This document shows positions 1 to 5,385 of a DNA stretch of 5,385 nucleotides, in pieces. Every line of letters starts with the position of its first letter. Positions within the stretch are counted from its first letter, which is position 1. Below the pieces are notes generated by a model. The model saw nothing but the letters and a program-made list of their open reading frames with translations. It was not told where the DNA came from and made no database searches. The stretch spans positions 1 through 5,385 of the forward strand of contig CABIYX010000035.1 in assembly GCA_902363045.1 (NCBI GenBank), given 5' to 3'. The stretch comes from Clostridiales bacterium. GTDB taxonomy: Bacteria; Bacillota; Clostridia; Oscillospirales; Oscillospiraceae. The position numbers and the translations under genes are program-made.

Positions 1-33
1 GCTTATTTCCTTTATGGACAGATCCATCATCAT
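1..33 (-). CDS. 5' end of an unidentified gene running off the left edge
   Basis: Only the first codons are visible. Three ATG codons stand in tandem (33-31, 30-28, 27-25), followed by an open frame reading MMMDLSIKEIS to the window edge. An AAAGG ribosome binding site at 42-38 precedes them. Its distance to the three ATGs is 4, 7 and 10 bases, so the middle one (30) is best placed, although the first is possible. The first ATG overlaps the stop of the 21-codon frame upstream (ATGA). No family can be assigned from this fragment. Its position suggests it belongs to the same operon and may be another immunity gene, but that is inference. Confidence 0.55.
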   Translation of the reverse strand, partial: MMMDLSIKEIS

Positions 34-95
34 TTCACCTTTACTATCTGATTCCTTTTATCTGTGGCGGGGTTGAAAAAGTTTTTTTCAATCAT
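30..95 (-). CDS. Possible 21-residue small ORF bridging two genes
   Basis: The frame starts with ATG at 95-93, overlapping the stop of the Imm32-like gene (ATGA), and ends with TGA at 32-30, overlapping the first ATG of the next gene (again ATGA). It encodes MIEKNFFNPATDKRNQIVKVK, a basic, lysine-rich peptide with no recognisable domain. A full-strength AAAGGAGG lies 13 bases upstream of its ATG, a longer spacing than usual. The region is AT-rich compared with the genes to the right. It could be a translated coupling or leader peptide, the remnant of a decayed gene, or a chance frame in an intergenic gap. Two ATGA junctions plus a perfect Shine-Dalgarno favour translation, but the short length gives no coding statistics to rely on. 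Confidence 0.27.
   Translation of the reverse strand: MIEKNFFNPATDKRNQIVKVK
36..42 (-). promoter_or_regulatory. Ribosome binding site (AAAGGTG) for the left-edge gene
   Basis: AAAGGTG on the minus strand lies 4 to 10 bases before three consecutive ATG codons. It supports a real start here, but does not by itself decide which ATG is used. Confidence 0.5.
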
Positions 96-370
96 GGTTT
101 TGATTGTTCCTCCTTTCGGATCAGGATGCTTTTTCCCACGGCGTTGATGCCATACAGGTCATCCAAATGGATATGAAATCCATCCTCACGAATGGTTTCC
201 GCCATACCAAGAGCGGCTTTCGCCAATAGAAGCAGCCCCGCCCGGTTTCCTGTTAACTCCAATTCATTTCCGTCGGCATGAGTGGTAAAGGAGAGGTGAG
301 CTTCTGGTTCCACTGGGAGGATGGGCAGTTGTTCATCATTCAGTTGAATGGTCAGCGTTTTAGTTTTCAT
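92..370 (-). CDS. Imm32-like small immunity protein
   Basis: A 92-residue cytoplasmic protein with no signal peptide or membrane segment. The layout resembles the Immunity protein 32 family: an N-terminal strand pair (residues 4-30), then an ELTGNRAG turn leading into a helix (about 38-58), a GFHIHLDD motif (64-71) and a last strand KSILIRKE (80-87). In that family a GNxxGL..LA helix followed by HxHLD is characteristic. Members are predicted to bind and neutralise a toxin; the partner here is unknown. I chose ATG 370-368 because an AGGTAGGA site lies 9 bases upstream. An in-frame extension to 475 would overlap the CbrC gene and lacks a matching site. It starts 28 bases after the CbrC gene and ends in an ATGA overlap with a small frame. 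The family call comes from remembered motifs, not a search. Confidence 0.65.
   Translation of the reverse strand: MKTKTLTIQLNDEQLPILPVEPEAHLSFTTHADGNELELTGNRAGLLLLAKAALGMAETIREDGFHIHLDDLYGINAVGKSILIRKEEQSKP
109..116 (-). promoter_or_regulatory. Perfect Shine-Dalgarno AAAGGAGG inside the 3' end of the Imm32-like gene
   Basis: The strongest ribosome binding site in the window lies within the last codons of the Imm32-like gene. The only ATG nearby downstream is at 95, 13 bases away. It may drive the 21-codon frame or help re-initiation. It could also be a side effect of coding Lys-Glu-Glu (AAG GAG GAA). Confidence 0.45.
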
Positions 371-379
371 TGCTTGTAT

Positions 380-388
380 CCTACCTTT
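380..388 (-). promoter_or_regulatory. Ribosome binding site deciding the Imm32-like start
   Basis: AAGGTAGGA on the minus strand ends 9 bases before ATG 370. It sits in the 28-base gap after the CbrC gene and supports the 92-residue start over the longer in-frame option beginning at 475. Confidence 0.55.
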
Positions 389-398
389 TGAAAACTCC

Positions 399-1262
399 TC
401 AATCAAAATCCATCCAGACCAGGTGCTTTCCGCAGTGGAGGCACTGGAACAGATAACATTGCAGATGCCCGCCATTGACGGATTCCCGGATCATTCCCTT
501 CTGCTCCTCGTCCCACATGGGGTCGTCCAGCACCTCCTCCAGCACACCCAGTGCCCGCAGTTCTCTGGCGCCCACATAGCCCAAAAAGGCGCAGTAATCG
601 CCACAGTGGGCCCTCCAGTATTCCTGCTGCCAGCCGGAGTAGCTGGGAGTACGGTGGATCAGCTCGTCCAGCTTCTCCGGATCGTCTACGCCATCGTCCA
701 CAGAGAAATCATCTTGAAAGCTGCCGTCATATTTCCGGGCCGCCTCGCCGCTGGCGATACACGCCGGGCACAGATATGCAATATCCTCCACTGAAAAGAA
801 CGGATTGGTATAGAAAATATGGGTCGTCTTGCCACAGCAGTCGCAGACAACGCCGTCTGCGGATTCCTCAAAAGCCCCAGTTTCCAGAGGGTTTGGGTGA
901 TACCGGAAGGCGGGCATGCCCAGCTGGGCCTGCCGTTCCTTTTCTTTCTGCTTTTCCTCCGGCGTTTTGGGCTTGGGGAGAGCATAATGATTGCCCCAGT
1001 TTTCCGCATAGTCCTTCAGCGTGCCCAGCCGCTTGAGGGTCTTTTTATCGGAACGATTTCCGATTTGGCAGAGCAGTTCATAGGCATCTTTCTTGAAGTC
1101 CAGTAGATCATACACATCCACCAGCACTTCCTTGGCCTGCTGATCCTCACTCTGCTCAAGTTCTTCCTTGAAGGTATATAGAGCGCGGACACTGTCCGGA
1201 CCTTCATTGGTCGCAACAAACTGTTTTTTTAGTTCGATATAGGTTTTCTGATATTCTGTCAT
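399..1262 (-). CDS. CbrC family (UPF0167) protein, likely immunity/toxin-tolerance factor
   Basis: A 287-residue protein with a complete CbrC/UPF0167 core from about residue 117 to the end. Visible hallmarks are FRYHPNPLETGAF (119-131), a cysteine cluster VCDCCGK (Cys140, 142, 143), LCPACI (Cys165, 168), RTPSYSGWQQE (204-214), HCGDYC (Cys220, 224) and a final CLHC (Cys274, 277). The paired cysteines suggest metal, probably zinc, binding. E. coli CbrC (YieJ) gives CreBC-dependent tolerance to colicin E2, a DNase, and the family is counted among immunity proteins. Residues 1-115 are an added helical region with a charged KTPEEKQKEKER linker, absent from the short E. coli form. I chose ATG 1262 because GGGAGG lies 8 bases upstream; the GTG at 1271 falls on that site itself. 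The gene follows the giant immunity gene after 15 bases, so the two are probably co-transcribed. Its toxin target cannot be read from the sequence. Confidence 0.88.
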   Translation of the reverse strand: MTEYQKTYIELKKQFVATNEGPDSVRALYTFKEELEQSEDQQAKEVLVDVYDLLDFKKDAYELLCQIGNRSDKKTLKRLGTLKDYAENWGNHYALPKPKTPEEKQKEKERQAQLGMPAFRYHPNPLETGAFEESADGVVCDCCGKTTHIFYTNPFFSVEDIAYLCPACIASGEAARKYDGSFQDDFSVDDGVDDPEKLDELIHRTPSYSGWQQEYWRAHCGDYCAFLGYVGARELRALGVLEEVLDDPMWDEEQKGMIRESVNGGHLQCYLFQCLHCGKHLVWMDFD

Positions 1263-1270
1263 TAGTCGCA

Positions 1271-1276
1271 CCTCCC
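1271..1276 (-). promoter_or_regulatory. Ribosome binding site GGGAGG for the CbrC family gene
   Basis: GGGAGG on the minus strand lies 8 bases before ATG 1262, within the 15-base gap after the stop of the giant gene. It overlaps an alternative GTG (1271-1269), which makes that GTG an unlikely start. Confidence 0.75.
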
Positions 1277-1277
1277 A

Positions 1278-4200
1278 TCAATCCCACCAGAAATACCAGA
1301 CGGTGGACTGCCACAGGACATCTGCCAAGGAGCCAATGCTTCCATCCTCATTCTGATCCAGATCTGGGCAGAAACCATATTGCTCCACAGCCACCTCCAT
1401 AGCTCTTTCCTTGGAGATTGGAGTTGGAAGTTCAAACTCCAATTCATCGTGGCTCATGGCGGCAGGAATGGCACCATGTTGCTCGAACCAGTATTTCGCC
1501 ACTGCCATCAGGTCCGGTGTGTCCGGACACTCATTCCAATTTCCAAAGGGCAGGTAGGCGAAGATCTCCCAGGGGTTCTTTACCGGAATTTTAGCCAGAA
1601 TGAGCGGATATGTCATTCCGGTATCATCGTTCCAATAGTTTGCGAAGCGGTCATTGGGTTCTCCGCCCTCCATCTCGCCCAGGACTTCCTCCTCCCAGTC
1701 CAGATCATCGTCCTCGGCTTCTTCCTTGCGCTGGCCGGTCAATTCCTCCAAAACCGCCTTTCCGTCCTTGACGGGAGCGGAGAGCATCTTCTTCCGGTAC
1801 TCCGTTACCGTTTTGAGGTCAAATTCATAGAAGTCCGCATCATGCTCCGGATCGGCGTTCATTACCAAACACTCCAACAGCGTTTCATCATCCGCCTGGA
1901 TAAGCACGGGAACAAAGCCTTCCCGTACCCCCAGCCGCTGGGCGTAGCTGTATGCTGACATGATGGGGTCATCATCTGCCATGGTCGGGAAATAGGTACA
2001 CTCGCAGTCCAGATACTCCATGATGGCATGAGCCACCTCGGAAGGCTCCAGCGTGTCCTCGTCGAAGTCCTGTCCCTGCCAGTTTTCAAAGCGTTCTTCG
2101 ATCACCTCTGCCATAGCCTGATAGTAGTCCTCGTCAAAGGGGATGAACAGGTAGGCTTCATCCTGGAACTCATCAGAGTGATACCGCCCCGGGCCGAAGA
2201 AGCGGAGGGCGTTGTCGTCAACATCGGCAGGATAGTAGGGGCTGTCGCCCTCTCCGTAGTAATAGCCTGCAAATGCACGGCCTTGCTGATTGAACAGCAC
2301 AGAGAACAGACAGCCGTCCAGCTCATCCCGGATAAACTCCCTCAGATCCACACTGGCAGAATCATCTTTGACCTGTTTGGCCACTTCGCTGTATTCTTTC
2401 AGGAAGTCCTCGCCCATCAGGTCGTGCTCCATACACCAGCGCAGGTAGATGGCCATATGGTTATAAGCATTGATGGGGTCAATAGGCAGTTCCTTCTCCT
2501 CAATGCTCTCGATATGATAGGAAGCATCGTCCATCTCACCGTCAAAATCATCATTGGAAAGGGTGCCACGGGTGATTGCATCCTGGCGGGTGGGGTTCAC
2601 CACAAAGCTGATCCCCGCCATCTTGTCCAGCAGAGCGTCTACATCATGTTCCAGTTTATAGTCCAACTCGTCCTCATAAAGCGGAATGACCTGATAGAAG
2701 TTGACCTCCTCGCCGCCCGGCAGAGTGCAGACCTCGCTGCCATCCTCCGTACCCTGGGGACCGATCAGGGTAGCAGTACACAGTTTGGTGTTGTCTGCAA
2801 ATGGTTCCCGGTTTTCCACTGTATGACCATGCCCCAACCAGCTGTCACAGTTGATGGGCAGACGAGCCAAGGATTTCAGCAGGCGGATGGGCCAGTACCA
2901 CTTTTCGTCTTTCATGGACTCCTGATCCAGCTTCCAGTCCGCAGGCAGGGCAATGGCCAGCTCCGCCCGCTCCAGCTTGTATTCCGCCAGTTCCTCCGGC
3001 ACATTCATCCGGTGAGCACCCATACCCATGGTGACCAGGGTATAATAGTCCCGCTCCTCAGTGGGCGGCACGATGCAGATGTCCACATGGATGTCCGGGG
3101 AGACCAACTCGTGGAACACATTCTCGACCTTACCGAAATACTGCTCAATGTGACCCTCGACGGCCTCCATCTCCTCCTCTGTGTAGACTTCGGGATTACT
3201 GAATTCTTCCTCATCCTGTGTGTCATCATTGTCTGAGTGGTCGCAGCTGTCATCCTCCGGATCTCCCTTTATAGGCTCGTAACCGATCTTCAGGGTCATC
3301 TGTTCCTCTGGCAGAGAGACACCGGGGCTGCGGGTGATGGTGTGCTTATCGTCCGCAGAAAAACCGATGGTCTCGCCGTCTTGCAGCGTCACATCACACG
3401 CCAGCACATAGGAGGCAAGGCTTGCCAAAAAGTCCCGTAGTTCCTCCGGCTCAGCGTCGGTGTTCAACACCTCCATTTCCTCCTTGCCAAACACATCCAT
3501 GCCGTAGGTGTAGCCGTTTAGGCCCCCCTCGCTCCGGTACAGGCCGAACCAAACCCAGTTGAAGATGGGCAGTTCGTCCTTTTTGAGCATATCGGCAAGG
3601 CCCTCATAGAAACGAGGCTCAAATACCACGCCGCTGGTGTAGACACCGGTGGCGTATTTCTGCTTGCAGCACACTGCCATCGCCTTGGTGAACAGCTTAC
3701 CTCGTTCCAGCAGTTTTTCCTCCTCGCCCAACACAGCCACCATGATATGGGCCTTGTGCGCTGTGGCCACTTCTACGGCCTCTGGCCACATATAGTTGTT
3801 TTCGGCGTTGATCTCTGCTTCATTGTCAGGGATGTGACCGTGGAATAGTGTCACGATCAGCATCATATTGCCGACCCGCATTACCACAGCGTCATCGCTG
3901 TTCTCAACATCTTCGTCGCCCTCAGCCGGCTCATCGTCCACGATGCCCCATTCTTCCCGCAGATCTCGGATCAACTGCTCCTTGTCCCACTCTGCTTTGG
4001 AGAGGAGCACAGATCCGGCAAAGGAACCCTTATGGTCGGTTTCCTCCTCGTCGGCGTCATCCTCAAGACCCTCTACATCTTCATCCGGATCATAGAGGGA
4101 TTCATGCTCCAGTCCGCGGATAAATTCCTCAAAGCTATCTGCCAGATGGGTAATTTTATAGTCATTTTCCTGATCCACATGGACTACCGCAGGATCTCCC

Positions 4201-5385
4201 TGGGGACCGCAAGCTCGGTAGTCCAGGAAAATCATATCGTGTCCGGCGCTTGGACAGTCACAGATGGCCACACCGATGGCAGGATACTCCCACTCATCGA
4301 TCATAAACTGGCTGCCCAGCTCTCCGCAGAGGGAGCAGCTCTTTTCTCGTCCGATGCCGAAAATGCCGGTGATGGCCACATGGTCATCTGCCCAGCAGGT
4401 AGGTTCATCGCAGGGATAGCAGGTGTTCACCGGAATGCCGCCGTTGTGCTGCTTCATCAGCCAGATGTAGGCGGCGGGCAGCTTGTAGCCCAGTTCCTCC
4501 TCCACGCTGGCGATCAGCTCATCGGAAGGCGGCTCACTGACATATTCTTTCAGTGCATACCAATTATCATCCCAGAAGTTGGTGAGGTCGAAGCCCTCAA
4601 ATGGGGTATCACCGGGCACGAATTTGGCCTTCTTCTTCCAGCTGCGCTGGCGTTTCCGGATCTCCGCCTTACACTCCCGAATTACTGCCGGGGCATTTTC
4701 GTCCTCGGGGTCCAGCTCCGCCCAACGCTGGGCGTAGGGAATGGCTTTTTCCTCCTGGCCGTAGAGATACTGATAGCCGTAGGCCATCCGCATATTCCAC
4801 TCCGCCTTGTCCTGGCCTTCCTCCCGGACGGACTCCAGCACCTCAATGGCCCTCAGGAGGGCTTTGTCTCCCTTGGATTTCAAAGTGCCTTCGTCATGGT
4901 CCCCAATGATGGCGTAGTTCTCCAGTGCTCGTGCCATGGCGTAGGCAATGCGGTAGTTCCGCCAGTCCTCCGGGATGGCATTCAGTGCCTGGATGCAGCG
5001 GGTGTACTCGTCCTCGTCGTTCCACTGCTCCAGCTGAGCGAAGAATGCTTCGGCGTTCTGTTGGGTATAAGGAATATAGTCCATGCCAGTAAGCGTTTCA
5101 TCCAACTCGTCATCCTGATTCTCAGTTTCTGTCCCATCATCTTGTTGCTTTAGGGGTACAGAACCTGCTTCACGGCGGAAGGTGTGGAAGATGGCCCATG
5201 GGATGTCCGTGCCTTCAAAGAACTCTTTCGCCATGTTCAGCGCCGTCCGGATGTCCCAGGCGATGAAGTCCACATAGCCGCAGTAGAGGCCGGTGGCCCC
5301 GCCGGTGAGAGTGAGCACTTCCGGGCCGTTGCCGGTGGTGAACAATTCCTCCAACTTGTCCCGGAAATCGAAGATTTTCTCCGTT
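1278..5385 (-). CDS. Giant multi-domain poly-immunity protein (TPR, SUKH-1, DUF4261, SUFU, DUF7832-like, DUF4253), 5' partial
   Basis: One uninterrupted frame of at least 1,368 codons, open to the right edge, so the true start lies outside; the TTG at 5354 is only the first start-like codon inside. Numbering from that TTG, the order is: unassigned module (1-70), TPR-like helices (95-235), SUKH-1 (265-416), DUF4261 (445-693), SUFU (722-925), DUF7832-like (940-1092) and DUF4253 (1104-1358). There is no signal peptide or membrane segment in view, so it is probably cytoplasmic. Several of these families occur as immunity proteins to polymorphic toxins, and fused arrays of such domains are known as poly-immunity proteins. 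I infer that this protein protects against several different toxins. Linkers at 72-89, 421-440, 700-717 and 1211-1230 are more than half to two thirds Asp/Glu. All recognised domains look complete, with no frameshift or early stop. The gene ends TGG GAT TGA, 15 bases before the CbrC family gene. Individual toxin partners are unknown. Confidence 0.85.
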   Translation of the reverse strand, partial: TEKIFDFRDKLEELFTTGNGPEVLTLTGGATGLYCGYVDFIAWDIRTALNMAKEFFEGTDIPWAIFHTFRREAGSVPLKQQDDGTETENQDDELDETLTGMDYIPYTQQNAEAFFAQLEQWNDEDEYTRCIQALNAIPEDWRNYRIAYAMARALENYAIIGDHDEGTLKSKGDKALLRAIEVLESVREEGQDKAEWNMRMAYGYQYLYGQEEKAIPYAQRWAELDPEDENAPAVIRECKAEIRKRQRSWKKKAKFVPGDTPFEGFDLTNFWDDNWYALKEYVSEPPSDELIASVEEELGYKLPAAYIWLMKQHNGGIPVNTCYPCDEPTCWADDHVAITGIFGIGREKSCSLCGELGSQFMIDEWEYPAIGVAICDCPSAGHDMIFLDYRACGPQGDPAVVHVDQENDYKITHLADSFEEFIRGLEHESLYDPDEDVEGLEDDADEEETDHKGSFAGSVLLSKAEWDKEQLIRDLREEWGIVDDEPAEGDEDVENSDDAVVMRVGNMMLIVTLFHGHIPDNEAEINAENNYMWPEAVEVATAHKAHIMVAVLGEEEKLLERGKLFTKAMAVCCKQKYATGVYTSGVVFEPRFYEGLADMLKKDELPIFNWVWFGLYRSEGGLNGYTYGMDVFGKEEMEVLNTDAEPEELRDFLASLASYVLACDVTLQDGETIGFSADDKHTITRSPGVSLPEEQMTLKIGYEPIKGDPEDDSCDHSDNDDTQDEEEFSNPEVYTEEEMEAVEGHIEQYFGKVENVFHELVSPDIHVDICIVPPTEERDYYTLVTMGMGAHRMNVPEELAEYKLERAELAIALPADWKLDQESMKDEKWYWPIRLLKSLARLPINCDSWLGHGHTVENREPFADNTKLCTATLIGPQGTEDGSEVCTLPGGEEVNFYQVIPLYEDELDYKLEHDVDALLDKMAGISFVVNPTRQDAITRGTLSNDDFDGEMDDASYHIESIEEKELPIDPINAYNHMAIYLRWCMEHDLMGEDFLKEYSEVAKQVKDDSASVDLREFIRDELDGCLFSVLFNQQGRAFAGYYYGEGDSPYYPADVDDNALRFFGPGRYHSDEFQDEAYLFIPFDEDYYQAMAEVIEERFENWQGQDFDEDTLEPSEVAHAIMEYLDCECTYFPTMADDDPIMSAYSYAQRLGVREGFVPVLIQADDETLLECLVMNADPEHDADFYEFDLKTVTEYRKKMLSAPVKDGKAVLEELTGQRKEEAEDDDLDWEEEVLGEMEGGEPNDRFANYWNDDTGMTYPLILAKIPVKNPWEIFAYLPFGNWNECPDTPDLMAVAKYWFEQHGAIPAAMSHDELEFELPTPISKERAMEVAVEQYGFCPDLDQNEDGSIGSLADVLWQSTVWYFWWD
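1281..2045 (-). other. DUF4253 domain, C-terminal module
   Basis: Residues 1104-1358. The N-terminal half has DPIMSAYSYAQRLGVREGF then VPVLIQADDETLLECL. The C-terminal half has the conserved AYLPFGNWNECP, KYWFEQHGA, a SKERAMEVAVEQYGFCPD block and the closing STVWYFWWD. The protein ends exactly at the family's usual C terminus, so it is not truncated. An acidic insertion (1211-1230) splits the two halves. Function is unknown; the family is common in immunity contexts. Confidence 0.85.
2079..2537 (-). other. DUF7832-like module
   Basis: Residues 940-1092. It has a DDASYH motif, a helix NHMAIYLRWCMEHDLM, a block DGCLFSVLFNQQGRAFAGYYY and a closing aromatic segment with YYQAMAEVIEERFENW. The DDAS(W/Y)H ... 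helix with xYLxW ... D..L ... F...YY order resembles DUF7832 as I remember it. This is the least certain of the named modules. Confidence 0.5.
2580..3191 (-). other. Suppressor-of-fused (SUFU) family domain
   Basis: Residues 722-925. Visible family features are HIEQYFG, VDICIVPPTEERDYYTLVT, MGMGAHRMNVPEE, AELAIALPADWKLD, WPIRLLKSLARLP, GHGHTVENREPFA and VNFYQVIPLYEDELDYKL. Bacterial SUFU domains are predicted immunity proteins in polymorphic toxin loci; the animal Sufu protein shares the fold. The domain looks full length. Confidence 0.87.
3276..4022 (-). other. DUF4261 domain
   Basis: Residues 445-693. It begins SVLLSKAEWDKEQLIRDL and has a middle block WPEAVEVATAHKAHIMVAV. Its C-terminal part carries the recognisable core YGMDVFGKEEMEVL, followed by SYVLACDVTLQDGETIGF and SPGVSLPEEQMTLKIGY. 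DUF4261 has no settled biochemical function. It is often found in fused immunity arrays, which suits this setting. Confidence 0.8.
4107..4562 (-). other. SUKH-1 (SMI1/KNR4) immunity domain
   Basis: Residues 265-416. It opens with a helix SVEEELGYKLPAAYIWLMKQ followed by HNGG, the standard SMI1/KNR4 signature. Later come AITGIFGIG, WEYPAIGVAICDCPSAGHD, MIFLDYR, VVHVDQE and the closing helix DSFEEFIRGL. SUKH proteins are well established immunity proteins for several nuclease and other toxin families. The domain appears complete. Confidence 0.9.
4650..5072 (-). other. TPR-like helical repeat region of the giant protein
   Basis: Residues 95-235 are predicted to be helical. They show TPR-type spacing of small and aromatic residues: NYRIAYAMARALENYA, then WNMRMAYGYQYLYGQEEKAIPYAQRWAELDPED, where the latter (given here in two parts: WNMRMAYGYQYLYGQ and EEKAIPYAQRWAELDPED) ends in the Asp-Pro typical of TPR units. 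Such regions often accompany SUKH and related immunity domains in Firmicutes and probably serve as a protein-binding scaffold. Confidence 0.65.
5145..5385 (-). other. Unassigned N-terminal module of the giant protein (incomplete)
   Basis: The visible part starts IFDFRDKLEELF, then has a glycine-rich turn TLTGGATGLYCGYVDF, a helix DIRTALNMAKEFF and WAIFHTFRREAGSVPL. The pattern of strand, turn, helix and strand looks like the C-terminal part of a small alpha/beta domain, perhaps a further immunity domain. I do not recognise a family. An acidic linker follows. Confidence 0.5.

Noticed and set aside
75..89. Short inverted repeat GAAAAA/TTTTTC as a terminator
   Set aside because: The stem is only A-T pairs closed by one G-C, with a 3-base loop and no T-run after it on the minus strand; it would not form a stable terminator hairpin.
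371..475. In-frame upstream extension of the Imm32-like gene
   Set aside because: It would overlap the conserved end of the CbrC family gene (CLHC region). A suitable ribosome binding site exists only for ATG 370.
1263..1271. GTG start for the CbrC family gene at 1271
   Set aside because: The GTG is formed partly by the GGGAGG site itself; ATG 1262 has the proper 8-base spacing.
2028..3236. A 402-codon open frame on the plus strand
   Set aside because: It lies wholly opposite the SUFU and DUF7832-like parts of the giant gene, whose protein shows clear families. The plus-strand product has no recognisable domain and is a codon-bias shadow.
5082..5084. Internal ATG of the giant gene (residue 91) as the real start
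   Set aside because: There is no Shine-Dalgarno sequence in front of it, and the frame stays open with protein-like sequence right up to the window edge.
4032..5153. A 373-codon open frame on the plus strand
   Set aside because: It is antisense to the TPR and SUKH region. The runs of hydrophobic residues arise from reading acidic codons backwards, not from a membrane protein.

Overview
The window is a compact stretch of minus-strand genes, read here from right to left. Every gene I could assign to a family belongs to one seen as an immunity protein against bacterial toxins, so I read it as part of a 'poly-immunity' locus. No toxin, secretion gene, transposase, RNA gene or CRISPR array is visible. 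The organism is probably an anaerobic, gut-type Firmicute (class Clostridia). This rests on canonical GGAGG-type ribosome binding sites, a moderately GC-rich coding sequence and the particular families present; it is an inference, not an identification.

Layout. Positions 5385 to 1278 hold one very long, uninterrupted coding region (at least 1,368 residues) whose 5' end lies beyond the right edge. From N to C terminus it carries an unassigned module, a TPR-like helical region, a SUKH-1 (SMI1/KNR4) domain, a DUF4261 domain, a suppressor-of-fused (SUFU) domain, a module resembling DUF7832, and a complete DUF4253 domain ending in FWWD. Very acidic linkers separate several modules. After 15 bases comes a CbrC/UPF0167 family gene (1262 to 399), whose E. 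coli relative gives tolerance to colicin E2. After 28 more bases comes a small Imm32-like gene (370 to 92). The last 95 bases are AT-rich. They hold a 21-codon open frame joined by ATGA overlaps to the genes on both sides, and the first codons of another gene leaving the left edge.

Working together. Tight spacing, shared strand and a ribosome binding site before each gene suggest one operon transcribed from a promoter to the right of the window. The likely role is cytoplasmic protection against several incoming polymorphic or contact-dependent toxins from competitors: one giant multi-domain protein plus single-domain proteins. The SUKH, SUFU, DUF4261, DUF4253 and CbrC assignments come from recognised motifs. 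The targets of each domain cannot be read from the sequence.
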